From the NCBI GenBank assembly GCA_002794775.1, contig NBAY01000001.1, forward strand, positions 930,001-994,000: DNA of 64,000 bases, given 5' to 3'. The stretch is from Porodaedalea pini (Eukaryota; Basidiomycota; Agaricomycetes; Hymenochaetales; Hymenochaetaceae). How positions within the stretch are numbered: the first letter of the stretch is position 1; each line of letters begins with the position of its first letter. Shown one piece after another: positions 47,401 to 61,171 of this stretch. Both the position numbers and the translations under genes were made by a program. Under the pieces are notes generated by a model. That model was not told the origin of the DNA, did not search any database, and worked only from the letters and a program-made list of their open reading frames with translations.

Positions 47401-48143
47401 AAGTGATGGAGGATGTGGAAAGGCAGTCGTGTGAGCCTTCGGACGTGCGCGATCTTCCGCCTACCTCTGACGAGGACGAAGATGCGGATGAAGACAGTAG
47501 TGCCGGTGAGAAGAAAATGGCGGCCTCGACGTTCAAAGGTCTTGGCCTTATCTCGAAGCCGAATCCGCTGGTGCTGTCAAAGCGTGTCTGGGCTCCAGCC
47601 GCGCTCATTGCAGACTCCGACTGTGAAGACCTGCATGCGCCGTCCTCTTTGGAGCAGACCAGATCCAAGAGGCGTCGCAAAAACCAGGGAACGTCTGACC
47701 AATGCATGGCTGGCAGCAGTGGCCCTAGTAGCCCCATTGACCGCACGCCTCTGTCTGATCTCTCTATTCATGCTTTTGAATCCAAAGTGAAGAAGGGAAT
47801 GTTCGATGACTTCGATGTATCATCGGGCGAAGAAGATGTTATTGTCCCAGGGCCTTCGAATTCGAAACTCTATCTTCTGCAAAACAAGGCCTTCTGCACC
47901 CCCGATTCCTCACAGACGTCGTTGCGCGCCTCGCCAGCTCCAGACGCTGAACATGCTGGTGTTACAACCCAACCTTCTCCGCCAAACGTTACTCTTACCT
48001 CCTCACCTTCTCTCGCCAAGATTCTCAATCAGCCCATGCTCACGCTGGGTCCTTTACATTCCGAGTTTTTGCCACCGTCGCCTGTTCCCGTACCGTCTCC
48101 GAACTTCGTAGATGCAGGTTGGGAGTCCGATTCTTCTATTTGA
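44423..48143 (+). CDS. SET9: SET9/Suv4-20-like histone H4-K20 methyltransferase with AT-hook-like tail
   Basis: Seven exons (44423-44662, 44729-44790, 44882-44917, 44973-45273, 45331-45445, 45507-46524, 46592-48143) total 3324 nt, 1107 residues. The SET core shows YSRITGKNELCILATRP, RFVNHDCDNNCELF (the NHDC AdoMet motif, formed by splicing a 57-nt in-frame intron), ELTAHYGEGYFGKNNRH and the post-SET CLCETCE. This pattern is that of SET9/Suv4-20 enzymes, which methylate H4K20 in the nucleus. The ~800-residue C-terminal part has acidic Ser/Asp repeats, four GRP-core AT-hook-like motifs (RRRGRPPKE, PKPRGRPRKHP, LARGRPSIA, RKRGRPSAA), a Lys/Gly run, and a Cys pair system (CITC...CQRC) with HFAIWGAPWPQR. 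That system resembles the C-terminal zinc motif of fungal Set9. Complete. Confidence 0.9.
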
Positions 48144-51100
48144 TCAGAATGAACGATTGAAACGTTTTGACGCATTGTTAACTTATTCGCCAAACATTCA
48201 CCATTGATCCCTTCCAGTCATCTACCGCGTCTCCATTCAATGATACGAACACCTTCAGTGACATTACTCCGACGTCTCTTTCGCATAGCTTATAACTTTA
48301 TGGATTGTATATTTGCTCACCGCATAGTACTCTCGCTGTTTCTCGGCGTTGTCCTTTTTACTTCCCTTTACCTACACTGCTTTGGTCTGAAAGAGACAAT
48401 TGGTGTGCGACTGTAGTTTAATCTTCCTTTTGCGATGTAATGTCAATGGTATCTGTGCAATGAAGAACCAACTCGTTTTACTGGCTACGAAACAAGTGTG
48501 GGGCGAAGATGAAAGGTTGTGAACTCGAAAATAAGTGGCATTAAAAACCTCGCAAGGTCTGTTGGCCAAGTCGGACAGGGCTCCGTAGGCCAGAAAAATG
48601 CAGCGGCAGTGAAGATGAGGGAGAAGAGGAAAGAGTACAAATGAACACCCTTCACCAACGTTCCTTCTATGCTCGACAGGATCACCACTAGATCTTCCTC
48701 CAGTGACAAGCGACTCAAGGAAGGGGGGAAATCGGTGACGATATGCACCAAATGATTGTTGATCGGGAGGGGGAAAAGATGACAGTCGTGGCAAGGACTA
48801 TTGGCCAAGTATGTGCGCCCGAGATGTCTATGGCTACTGCTAGACGTGTACCGATTAAATTTTCGGAGAGCTCGTGTCGAAAGCGAAGTATCTCCGGTTG
48901 GGGGGGCGGGGGGTTAGGGTAGAAAAGATAGACGGGCTGAACCCTTGGGTGGATCGAGAACTGAGAGAGGGGGGAGAGGGGGGAAAGAAAAGGGGAATGA
49001 TGCAATGAATGCATCAGGTGCTAGACCGCGAGTCACCCTCGAATCGACATAGGTTCTGAGGAACTCAGGGAAGGCCGTGTGCTGGCGGACTGTTCTGCGA
49101 CTTGTACTAAATTCAGATCCGGTCCGCAAGCAGAGGATCATAAGTCGCCAATCGGTCGGTGCCACCCTTGTCCTCGCTGGGCGCACAAGCTAGACAAACG
49201 CAAGGATCAGATAGATTGCTGCGGTTGGAAATAGGGTCGCGAGCAGCAGGTGTAGCGCATGGCTGGGGAGTCCGATCGTGTGTTGCGCGGCCGCGAAATC
49301 GGGGAGACTAAGACCGAAAAAACTGCCGCATATCTAACTCCTCGCTCCGGGAAGTCTGCGCCGTGAGTGGAGCCTGCACTAGCGTTCACACATGGCTGTA
49401 ACACTCACAAGAGAGGTTCCGTAGCACATGCCATCCTCCCCACATTATCGATCGACTTGACAGTGCCCAGCTACAGACACCTAACCAATCGTACATCACG
49501 AGAACACGAAGAGGTTCGGCGTGGGTGGAGGGCGCGTTTTGGTCTTAGAAAGGTTACGCTAAGGCCAGAAGACGAGAGATTGCGATGGTACACTAGGCTT
49601 TGTGCGCGTTCAAGTCATCGGATGTAGCCTGACTGTGGCACTAGCAAAATGCCTATCCTTGGCTTCATCTATGAAAGGGAGACCGTGGATGTCAACGAAG
49701 GAAGAGAGACGGTGACGAGGAGAACAACGTTGAATTACAAGTGGCGCGTCGCTTGGTCAGTGTTAGATTGTGACTCTCCACTCAACTCATAATGCTTTCC
49801 CGAAGACGCCCCTCGCTTCCCTCTTCACCACAACGTTCGTACACTGCACACACAGTCAGCCACTAATGCGAGCGATTTCTGAGTCTCATGGCGCACCAGA
49901 AAGGCCCTGACAGTGCTACGAAATTTAACGCTCAGTGTGCCACACTATCTTGTGTGATTTGAGACACTGCAGGCTCTGGACCACCCTGTTACAACGCGGC
50001 CGCAAACCATGGCTCCTTAACTGTAGCCATGTAAAAAAATACATTGTAAGCTCTCGATATCTCGATATCTCTACACGCCGTCTAGAATTGTGAGATGCTA
50101 CTCACCCTTGCAGTTATTCATTATAACAGATTTCACCAGCGCCAAGTTCTCCTCTGGAACCTGTTACCTAGGACCTAGAATCAGAAAGGCGCAGCCCACA
50201 ATAAATAATTGCAGGTGAAATAATAGCCTGGCGAGAGAAACCTTGGTCTCTAAAAGCCGTGCATCCCTGTGTTTCTGTCTGTTCTGAGAATCCGGCGGCA
50301 TTCGTCCGGTCATCTTATCAGCACCTTATCCTCTTCTTTCCGATACAGAGGGGAATAAGGAGCTAAAGGGAGCGATGTCGCAAACTGGTTCGTTGATGGC
50401 CTGAAAGGATTGGAATTCATCGGGTTCGTAAACACTTGCGCTAGCTTAAGCTCCTCAAAATATCACGGCTATCCAGATAACACCGACCACTATATCTTTC
50501 GTCATATTCTGGTGAGAGGACGATTTTGTTAGACTGAATATATAATTTACTAATGATGCACTGCTTCTGCTCACCAGGATTTATGCTTCTTGCCCTTCCC
50601 GCTCTCCTTTTTTTCCCTCCGGGCTAATCGTCCTACCGTGTTGCCTCAGAATCCTTCGGAACAGTTCAGAAATTTGCAGAATGAGGTTGGGGATCACAGC
50701 AAAAGTAATCGCTGTTCATCGAGTTGTTGTGAGCAACCAGTCAACCGTTTTGGGCCGCTTCACCGGTCGTCGTTCGTCACGATACAATACCCCATCTCCG
50801 ACGTGTGTTGTGCTCATTTCCAGCCTGTGCCGACGCTTCGTAATGGAGTATTGGCGTGGTACAAGGAATCCTTGCCTGTCAACTAAAAAGCCGGCGCATA
50901 ACCGATTGCAACGTCGTCAGACTCAGAGTTTTGGCCGATCCTCCCGCTGCACTGGCAGGAGCGTCATCCTGAACAAAGCAATGCTTGAGCTCTGGGAATG
51001 TATGTCGGTCCTTGCTTAGAGTATCCCAAATGGCATAAAGCAGTCGTGAAGCCATCGGAACGCAAGAGGGAACTGATGAGCAGCCGCCGGAGAGGTGGTG

Positions 51101-54100
51101 GCGAGCGCAAGCACCTTAACGTAACGCTTCTTCACCTGGCGACAAACTAGCGATAAAATTCTGTATGTTCCCCGTTTTCTCATACCTTTCATGCCGCTCA
51201 GCTTACTCTTGTCGTCCGTGATTTTACTTGCTCTATGCTGGAAGGGCACACGAAAAAGTATTTTGAAGCATATTTGCTTGTCATTTTCAACTCCTTCGTC
51301 GAAGATCCTGCAGATCCTCGTGCTACAAATGCCACGATGATCGACGAGTTCTTTCCAGCGATACGGGCAATATCCTTGCCTTTCTTAACTTACTTCTTAT
51401 ATAGAAGTCAGTTTCGTACACTTTAAAGACTTTTTTCTACTGCTGATGCCGGGTTTTCCAATTCAGGTCAGTACCTTGAATCGTCTAGTTATCTACTCCA
51501 AACTGCGAACACGTAGCTGGACTTTAGTCCTTGCCCCTTTCCTGGCACTTCTGTGCATCCTTCGCCCTACGTCATGTCGCATATCTACTCCTTAGCGGGT
51601 ACCGGTCGGGTCCAATAAGGAAGGAAGATAGATCACAGTTGTATGTTATTGATATCGCAGTAATGTTAGATCTTTCGTGTCTGAGAAGTTAAGTACCTCT
51701 CCTTGCAGGTGCTTTCAGGCTCGGAGCTTTCGATGCATTCGTTAGGTCCGGTCGGCTAGTATCGTTTCCACGGAGCTTGGAAGTAAGCCGGAGGCTTGAC
51801 TTGAAGTTTCCCGCTGAGAGGCTATCAGAGGCAGGACACTGAAAGACTGTTGCACTGTGCATACTTCATTGTCGCACACGAAGGTTCGAGAAAGTAGCTC
51901 GACACTCTATCGTCTTGAATCGGGACTACTTTTGTCTGCTGGTCTGCAAATGTATGAAGCTTTGGAAGCTGAACTGAAGCCGGAGGTCCTTGTCTTATTC
52001 ATGTAGTCCGCGGTCACCGGGAAGTGCTGCCGGAGCCATCCATCGATCGGGTTCATCGATAGGTACATGCGTGACGGAAATGAACGTTTTCACACTTGAG
52101 TTGTACCACGAACAAGTCTGCCGTCGTCTGCCGTTTCTCTCAAATTTGTAATACGAGTTCGATGGTTCGACTTCGAGTCTTCTTTGAATCTTCCTTGTGT
52201 TTGGTAACAAGTGCGTTGGTATAATCTGGTGCGGAGCAATGGCATTCGAATTTTCACGCTGGCATCACTAGCTCTAGCTAGCTCCTTCGCTCTGAGAGTG
52301 TTCCCCTAGCCGAGTAGAAGCTCGTGATTTTCAGCGTTAATTTTCTGTCTTCTATCTTCCCATTCTTACCTGCCAGAAGTGGATTAGAAGAGCAACTTCA
52401 CACCGATACATGGTCATGAGTTCTGAAATGTTCGTGTCAAGCGCACAATGGCCCCACAAGGCAAAACATTCCCTTCTTTGGCAAGAATACTGTCCTACAA
52501 CAGTTTCTTTATTGTCAATAACCAATGCTAACTGGCAGATAATGCTGCAGAACACCATTAGAATTGAATTATTTCGGAAGCTTCAATTTCTAAAGAAACC
52601 ATAGCATTAGTTATTTAAGGCACATATGTTGCAAGGTGCCCTGAAGGTATCCCGGCCAATAATCTTGTTAGTTCGGTGTACCTGTATGCGAAGAATATTT
52701 CCTTAAGGCATTAAATTTAGACTTAAAACTCTCCGTACTTTTTCCGCCTACGATCTTTCAACCTTGAGAGCATGATGTAAGCTTTATGTTATATCAGTAG
52801 ATATCGGACTGGAGATGTACGATAACGATCCGTCTCCGTCATAGTAAGAGAAAGGAGGTATTAAAGCTGGCTGTACTCGACATCGCGGAGCTTGAAGTAG
52901 CGAACAGTGCAATTCATCTCGGATCATACACGGAGCGAGCGCAAAACGACATTTGGCCTTCAGGCCTCATGATCGCAATTCAACGAAAAGGTTTTATAAC
53001 AGATTGCTGACAGTCTTCTCTGTATGTTACAGTAAGCTCTCACTTACACAGAAAATGGAAGACTATGAGCAAGGCTACGATAACATCTGGCACACGCAGT
53101 TTTTATTTCTCTCTATGCGGACAGGTAAGGGCATGATCTTTCAGTTCAGTGTACTGCTAATCAATGTCCTTATCGTTCGTTATTTGGTAAAAAAAACGTA
53201 GGGGGACATACAGACACATCTTACGCATCGAATGTTGCAGCTAGAAGTGCTGGATGAGTTGGTGGTAGAAGAACCAGAAGTGGTCGAGGTCGTGGAGGAA
53301 GAGGATGTGGTAGAAAGTTGTCTCGGTACTCGAGGAGGTGGTGGTGGACGTGGAAGAGGTGGTTGTCGAGGAGGAAGTTGACGTCGTGCTTGCACTAGCT
53401 ACCAGCTTTCATGAAGGATGTGATGATAGAACCCGACAGGCTATGCATGAGTCGAAATGTTCGACTTCGAGGACAACTGTTACGCGTCCCGTCTCCCATG
53501 TCCGTATGATGGTACCATGCGAGTGAGTCGGAGACAGAACAAGGAAGAACTGTGACTTGAGGCAAATTCAAGTCCGCTACGGGTTTGCCCGACAAATACT
53601 TAAAATGCTGTTCTTTCTTGGACGCGTGAGGCCGTCAATGAAGACCGTCGCAATCCCGCGCTTCTCCCGCTCCGCATTGTGCTCCGACGCCGTCCTTGCA
53701 CAGCCCATCTGCTTGTAGCAAATTAGAGTGTTCGGTACTTTTGCCTTTCCAGTTCAAGGTGACACGACGTGCTAGAACATGACGCTTGCGCTAGGCATCC
53801 CTATTCAAAAAGAGGAGAGAGTTTCGAGACATGCAGGAAAGCGATGTCTACCGGTGTTTGAGGGTGCAGGCGATATAGACTTCCAGCCCACTGTGCAATT
53901 TTTCGTTAGAAGATTCAGACAGTTCACGGAATTATTTCATGATGTGCGTATTCTCACCTAGTCTATTCTATCTTCGGATCCCAGTGAAGTCAATCGATCC
54001 CCCATAACGTCGGAGAACGTCAAACTACTGGGGCGATCAGATAGTCTTTGCATCGACGTTCCAGACATTTGGATTCTAACATCACCATCAGAAAGATCCA

Positions 54101-57100
54101 GGCCTCAATGCAATGGACGCCTCAAATCAAAGGGGTGGCGTGTATACATATCGTCCCTGGCCTCGGCATCGAAGAATATAAGGGTTGAAAGCAGAACGCG
54201 CCTCGCATCGGGCCCGCGAATCGACCGAATCCGAAGTCCTGAGTTCACCTTGCCGTCGACGTGCTTTAGTGATTAAAGAAGAAATGAACGGGAGAGGCGA
54301 AGCTAGAGACGACCAGTGTCAAAGAGAGGAGCGTAAGAAGGTTACTGCGCAAGGCTGGGAATCTCAGCCAGCTCGATCGAGATTGTATTGCGTAGTAATG
54401 TGTCTCAGCTCAGCCACGTTTCTGGTTGTTTCTTGCTTCTAGAGGTAAACGGCTCTTGAAGCCTGGGAAGGGTGACGAATAAACAAAAAGCAACAACGCA
54501 TGTTTGCGGAGATGCTCAGCAAAAGGCAAGGATCAGCAACGATGCTGTGCCGCCGACCGTCCGACGTCCGGAAGGACGTGCCCAGCCTAAAATCGTGCCT
54601 CTTCCACCAGTGCGAAGCAGTCTGTGACAGACGTGCCCCATGCCCATACGGCACCATTTAGAATCGTATTGGAATCCGCAGAGACAAGTTACTGACATGG
54701 GAGGGAACGACGAGATAATGCAGGCTTTCGTGCATAAAGGGCATGCTTCTTGGTCGGAAGGCTTCCCATACCTCAGCAGAAAGGTGTGCTTTCCATCGGG
54801 GAGCGATTAGAGTGATAAAAGAAAGATTCACGGGCCGCATGATGATGGAGGGATTGAAGACGTCGTGTGTTCCCAAAGACCATTCTGATTTTGGACAAAA
54901 GAAGAAAGGTGAGGCAGGGCGATACGGAGCGGACGAAAGTATAAGAGGGCTCGGGTGCTCACTAATTTTTCCTCCACCCAGCGACGAGCTCCCTCACCCA
55001 CTATCCTGCTTCAAAAACACCCCACTAGGAGACGAAGGCCAGAGTCTGCTCGACGTTCGCGACCGACCATTGAAGCCGTCTGACTAGTCGAGGCTTTGAA
55101 GGTACGTCTCGTAAATTCATTTCTCCGGTCAACTTCTTCTCTTCGCCCTTCCGCCCTTCCGCAATGCCTTCAAACTTACATGGTGCCGACCGGACCTGGA
55201 ATGGCTGATTCTGCGCCGAGTGTAAAGGCCCGCTCGTCCGCAGAACATGGTCGGCGGGCAGGATCTGAAACCATCGATCTGGGCACGGTCACAGCGCCGC
55301 CAGCCGCGCCTGGTTCCCAAAATTTATGTAACAGGTTCAGCAGCCACATTCCTTTGTTCCTTGAGCATCCCCCTTCATACTGGACACAATGAGCTGCTTG
55401 ACATTCAGTCTACCGCCATTCTCTCCGGCGTCTCTCCTGTGCGTTAAAGCGCGCATCGCAACCAGCGTCTACTTTTGTCGCTTGTGTCCGGCGATCGTGA
55501 TTTTACCATGGGAGTGGACGTACGGAAAGATGGTACGGTCGACTGAGCTGCCTTCTACGGATAGTGTACGAGTCTATATACGAAGCATCTTGTCTTGTAT
55601 TTTATCCTGTAAGTTTACGTTAGGTGTGTTGTAAGAGAAAATGTCTATCTATTATTGTACACTTGCCTCCGTATTCTCGGCCGACGTGTTCGAACGAGTG
55701 AGCCTTTTCTGCTGAAGCGAGATAAACAAAGCAAGCTTCAATAAGTCGTGGAAATGAAAGGAATATCCAAACCTCTGCGTGGGCGTTAAATCATCCGAAG
55801 GCAATTGTGCGTAATCGTAATTATAACAAGTCTGGATGTAATTCCCGCGTCCGTCCTAACGCACGTTCTAAACACGTCTTCATGTGAGTATCATATTCAA
55901 CACAAACAACACGCAAGGCTCACATGTCTCTCTCAACATATCAAAACAAACAAGCCTTCTTTTGATTCTCATCCGGGGTCGGAACGATGAGGAACAGCAG
56001 AACATTTAGCAAGTGTCTTCTTCACTTCCTACGGGAAGATTGCACCAGCTTCCTTCAAATCTTGTAGTTCACTTATAGGGTAGTCTTCTGATATTCTCAC
56101 CGTGACATTGGCCTTTTGAAGAGAGGTCTGGGTGTACGATCTGGCGGCATGTATTGTTCTCGGACCAAAATTCCCCTTGTTCGACGTCGTTTGATCATGT
56201 CTTGCACAGATTCAAAGCACCGCATCGAAATCACAAGCCATTTCTAACGTCCAACCCGTGTTGGGATATAAACCAAAACATTCAGATCAGTATTCTGCAT
56301 GTTTCAAAGCCAAACATAAGTGGCTCGTGGAGTGCACAAAAGCACAAAGTTTGCTTCCGCGAAGGTTGTTCTTGTTTTGCAGAGTTTTCTCTCAGGGTTC
56401 ACTCGGATCGTCGTCCAAATTAGGCGAGCTCTAGTCAAAACTTTGAAAGGAGACCCGAGAAAGCTGAGCGGAGGCTTTCAATAATCCAGAATTATCGACA
56501 TTTAGAGCAGCAAAGCAACCGCGAATCAGCCAGAGAAGGGGGGAAGAAAGAGAAGGCGAGAATCATCCTTGCGAGACCTTTCTGTTATATTTCCTTCCGT
56601 AATGGAGCGGTAACGTAACGCCATTGAATTTCCCGAGTTTCATTCTCTATCCCAGCCTTTGGCGTCGCGGGAGCTATATTACCGGTCGACGTCCCTGTCG
56701 TTGGCGTAGCATGGCTATAAAAACAGACCGCTCAGTTCAATGACGTACATGACTTGTGTTCTTCAATGTGGCTATGGTCATGGACATCCTCCCCCCTCGG
56801 AATTCTCGGATAGTTGTCCTTGACCTCGACGACTAATTTCTCAGAGGGGCTCCAACCACTCCATGCTGCCTTCTTGCCTCAAGTATCCTCTGAAAAAATC
56901 ACAGCAACGGACCACGACGAGTCGATGAAGCCTGGAATCTAGCGCATTCCGATCCCGAGCCATTGGAGTACAGACGCTTCGTCGGCACATCTTGATCCCG
57001 TCAGTCAGAATATACATCTGACAGCATCCGAATTGAATAAGGAGGCGATGGGAGGAGGAAGGAGGCGACTCGCAAACGGGCTGAGAGTGTGGTGGTCAGG

Positions 57101-57265
57101 CATCCTGATCTTGCGGTTCCCAGCGAAGGCCGGCTCAAAGTGGTACGAGATACTGAAATTACTCCGCGAGATTAACAGGCTGATATACATGCACAGGCTG
57201 CAGCAGCACAAAGGACGCCGTATTTAACACAATACATACATTCCAAGAAATTTATTTTGAAACCG
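48144..57265. other. Gene-poor 9.1 kb region
   Basis: I found no gene with a recognisable domain or convincing intron chain. Open frames are short and on both strands. 48144-48420 is the 3' flank of SET9. A possible relic of a Ser/Thr-rich protein lies at 53215-53765 (listed separately). No LTR, palindrome or rRNA/tRNA signature was recognised. It may hold orphan genes, non-coding RNA genes or old decayed repeats. Confidence 0.5.
53215..53765 (-). pseudogene. Possible relic of a secreted Ser/Thr-rich protein
   Basis: On the minus strand, 53765 leftwards gives a Cys-containing segment (LLQADGLCKDGVGAQCGAG, DCDGLH) that soon meets a stop. 53400-53215 gives a Ser/Thr-rich tract (STTSTSSSTTTSSTSTTT) that needs one frame change to continue as STTSGSSTTNSSSTSS. 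Such tracts are typical of O-glycosylated linkers. The frame changes and stops indicate decay. I cannot name the family; chance low complexity is the alternative. Confidence 0.3.
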
Positions 57266-58720
57266 TCAATGAAACTTGCCAGGCACCACGGGATGCGAAC
57301 CAGAGAGCCCCCCATCAACCGCGATATTTTGGGCATTCACGTAGCTCGACTCATCTATGCACAAATTCACGCACAAATTATATACGCAGACTAGCACTTG
57401 GTGGAAAGACTTACCTGAAGCCAAGAACAACGCAGCCTGCGCGACCTCTACAGACGGTCTTCATTAGTATTTTCGTTCTTCCATCCATCCCTTTCAACCA
57501 TTCCGACGTACCTTCTGCGACGCCATATCGCCCAAGTGGGTTCAGCTGGCCAATCTTCGCCGCCGTGCCACGACGTCTGGCCATCTCGAACGTGAAGTCC
57601 GTCATGCCAGTCTCGATCAACCCTGGGCAAATGGAATTGACACGGATATTCCGCTTCGCGAGCTGATAGGCGGCGGTTTGCGCCATATTATTTACACTGT
57701 GGGAAAGAATCTTTAATAGAAGTCGATACGCAAAATCAGCAGAGAGCGGTCGTATACTTACGCGGATTTGCTGGCAGAATCTATAAACAGTATGTTCGTG
57801 TTTTCTTTCTTTGAGACACTCAATATTAATGCAAAATCCCCGTGAGAGACTTACAATCAATTGGACCCGCTCCTGATCTTATTCCCGCAACTTCGGGTGG
57901 TTTAATTTCAGGTGAATGATGTATAATGACGGACAAGTGACTCACCCGATGCTGTTAATATGATACTCCCTCCGCTTTCGGACTTTCCGCGTGAAATATT
58001 AGGCTTTGACATCGCAGCCGAGCCATGTTTGATTGCCAGGAATACGCTCAGAGTATTCACTCGCATAGTCCGCATGAAGGTCTCTTCTGTGAGATCGTCT
58101 AGGTGGTCTACTGATACGACGCCGGCCTGTTGGTGGCATTGCGGTCCAAAATCAAAGAATACAAATGAGAAATGAGTAAACATATTGTACGAGCATGTAT
58201 GGAGAGCTTCAAATTCTGTACATACATTTGCGAAGAAGACATCGAGCCTGCCCTCTTCCTCCATTGCCTGGTTGCAGAGCCCTGCAATTGCTTTCTCATC
58301 GGCAGCATCTGCTTGCACGGTGGTCACCTTTACATCTGGATATGTCTTTTCGATGGTTTGCTTAAGTTCGGGTAAGTTTTCGCCGGCGTAGTCGAGGAGG
58401 TACAGATGCTTTGCTCCTGTAATTCGATTTCAATTAGGCGTAGGTACAAGGTTCAGGCAAGGTCATACCTTCGTGGGCGAAAAGCAGTGCAGAAGAACGT
58501 CTACCGATTCACGAACTCTTGAGCTTTTGAACGATAGTCGTAGTTTAACACTCACCCGATTCCTTTCAACGAGCCCACTCCGGTAATGATACAGACTTTG
58601 CCTTGCAGTCGGCGCGAACGCTGCGCAATCTTGAGATGGGATTTGATGCGCTCGATTCGAGTAAGCGTCTTCTGATACGTTTCATTAGCAGCATCTGCGA
58701 CAACCTTCGGGGTTGACATG
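57266..58720 (-). CDS. Short-chain dehydrogenase/reductase
   Basis: NAD(P)-dependent oxidoreductase of the classical SDR fold, substrate unknown. Start [16 protein letters not shown] at 58720. A ~40-residue N-terminal extension precedes the cofactor motif [16 protein letters not shown] (TGxxxGIG). Then come [19 protein letters not shown] (NAG), [17 protein letters not shown], the catalytic YSASKSAV (YxxxK), and [16 protein letters not shown] (PG motif). The C-terminal [17 protein letters not shown] ends at the TGA read at 57268-57266. Several short introns separate these. About 300 residues, complete. The N-terminal extension before the Rossmann fold is longer than in minimal SDRs. Confidence 0.87.
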
Positions 58721-59147
58721 AGTGAATGTCTACACGAACAACGCGTCGGTTACGGTATTAGTATGTACGATATTTACACATGAAAGTCTGCGCGACTGCA
58801 AATTTTCCCAAAGCAGTAGCCAAATATTAATGCGTATCGAAATCGATATCGTTTGGTTTCCTCCATCTCTTACATTGTCGAAGCAAAATCAATACTTGTA
58901 ACTTCCGTAGCCTATTTTGGATCTAAAATACCATTTATAAAGGTACTCTGCAGCTGGATATGATTATGACACGTAGTTCGTAGCACTTTATGGTATGACA
59001 AGTTCAGAATAAGGCTTTGGTGACTTGCTCAATATAGAAATTTAGAAAATTTGCTTACTAAACAGGTCCACATTTACTCTTTTCTTTTCGACGCGGTTTG
59101 ACGCAACGCGCATTCAAGCCAGTCGGGACTCACCTTTACTCTTCATC
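58721..59147. promoter_or_regulatory. Divergent intergenic region, SDR and CCT6
   Basis: 427 bases between two ATGs pointing apart; it must hold both promoters. AT-rich in 58800-59080. No specific element identified. Confidence 0.4.
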
Positions 59148-61171
59148 ATGTCGAGCAGTATAGAGCTCATCAATCCCAAAGCGGAGAGTGTACGGCGTGC
59201 AGCTGCCCTTCAGGTGAATAATCTTACTTTATTATCGAAGGCAATCACTCATCAGCCGTTGTGGACGACGACATGTTTTAGGTGAATACCAATGGCGCAA
59301 TGGGCCTTGCCAACGTTGTGAAGGGCAATCTCGGTATACACATATCTACCTTAGGCTCTGCCATTTCTCATGAGCGGTGATGTTTTTATGAAGGCCCACG
59401 CGGCACGCTCAAGATGCTCGTCGACGGCTCGGGGCAGATCAAGATGACCAAGGATGGCAAAGTCTTGCTCTCCGAAATGCAGATTCAAAATCCAACTGCT
59501 GCAATGATTGCGCGCACAGCTGTCGCGCAAGATGATCAGGTCGGTGACGGGACAACATCTGTTGTTCTTCTTGTCGGCGAGCTTCTGAAGCAAGCTGATC
59601 GGTATACGTCTGAGGGCGTGCACCCGACAGTCATCGCCGAGGGATATGATCTCGCAAAAAAGGAGGCTCTGAGCGTACGAGGCTTCTATATATCATTTTC
59701 TTGAGTATTGTGCTTATTTGGTATGGTACTCGTAGTTCCTGGACAAATTCAAGCAGCCGTCGAAGATGGACCGTGCAACGCTCATCAACGTCGTGAACAC
59801 CTCGCTCTCAACAAAGCTCACGTCATCGCTCGCAACAAAACTCGCCGCCGATGTCGTTGACGCCGTTCTCTGCATTCGTCCCCCGCCGCCTCCTCCGGGC
59901 TCGAAGGATACGTGGAGGGAGCCCATCGATCTGCACATGGTTGAAATCATGAAGATGCAGCATCGGACTGCGCAGGAGACGCAGCTCGTGCGTGGACTCG
60001 TGCTTGATCACGGCGCACGTCATCCAGACATGCCCAAGCGCATAGAAAATGCATTTATTCTGACTCTGAACGTCAGTCTGGAATATGAGAAGACGTGCGT
60101 CGATTTTCTCCGTTTATCTGCTTGATATTTTCTTATTCGCGATTTCTTAGCGAAGTCAACTCTGGCTTCTTCTACTCTTCGGCAGAACAGCGCGAAAAGC
60201 TAGTTGAGTCCGAGCGCAAATTCGTCGACGCGAAGTTGAAGAAGATCGTGGAGCTTAAAAACTTGGTCTGTGACCAGGCCGTCGACGCGAAGGGCAAACA
60301 GAAAGGTTTCGTCGTTATTAATCAAAAGGGAATTGATCCTCTGAGCTTAGATATCCTTGTCAAAAACGGTATCTTTGCCCTCCGCCGAGCAAAGAGACGT
60401 AATATGGAGAGGTAGGCTGGCACATTTGCTATTCTCCGACAAGTACTGAAGCTTTCATCGGTTCTTCTGTTAGACTGCAACTAGTCTGCGGTGGTACTGC
60501 CCAGAACTCTGTTGATGACCTCAACCCGGAGATCCTTGGTTGGGCCGGCCTCGTGTACGAGCAGACTCTCGGTGAGGAGAAGTACACGTTCGTCGAGGAG
60601 GTGAAGGACCCGAAGAGTGTCACTTTGCTCATCAAGGGCCCGAATGCGCACACGCTCACGCAAATCAACGACGCGCTGCGTGACGGACTGCGCGCTGCGA
60701 AGAACGCGCTTGAAGACGGTGCGCTGGTGCCCGGCGCTGGTGCGTTCGAGATTGCGTGCTCGGCGCATCTCGCGGGACCCGTGAAACGCGCGGCGAAGGG
60801 CCGCACGAAGATGGGCGTGCAAGCGTATGCGGATGCGCTGCTCGTGATCCCAAAGACGCTTGCGCAAAATGGAGGGTTTGACGTGCAGGATGCCGTCGTC
60901 GCACTGCAGGATGAGGCAGCAGAGGGGCATGTTGTGGGTCTTGATCTTCAGTCTGGCGAGCCAATCGACCCGACGGTCGAGGGTGTTTGGGATAACTATC
61001 GTGTCAAGCGGCAGATGCTCCATTCTTGGTATGCACACCTTCTATTGCTGACACTTTGTAGACACGACTAATATATAACTTTACAGCTCTGTGATTGCGG
61101 TCAACTTACTTTCAACGGACGAGATTCTACGAGCGGGGAGGAGCTCGTTAAAACCTGATGGCCAGCAGTAG
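59148..61171 (+). CDS. CCT6: T-complex protein 1 subunit zeta (chaperonin CCT6)
   Basis: Subunit of the cytosolic TRiC/CCT ring that folds actin and tubulin with ATP. Start [18 protein letters not shown] at 59148. Conserved parts: [22 protein letters not shown], the ATP-binding [40 protein letters not shown] (typical of zeta), [33 protein letters not shown], and [16 protein letters not shown]. It ends [12 protein letters not shown] at 61171. The closest paralogue type by motifs is zeta, not eta. Several short introns; complete. Its 3' end converges on the FKBP gene with about 260 bases between stops. Confidence 0.93.

Noticed and set aside
57276..57310. tRNA-like B-box on the minus strand
   Set aside because: The GGTTCGCATCCC match lies within the SDR coding end ([12 protein letters not shown]), and no A-box or cloverleaf is visible.
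59148..61171. CCT7 (eta) instead of CCT6 (zeta)
   Set aside because: [13 protein letters not shown] and [20 protein letters not shown] are zeta-type motifs.
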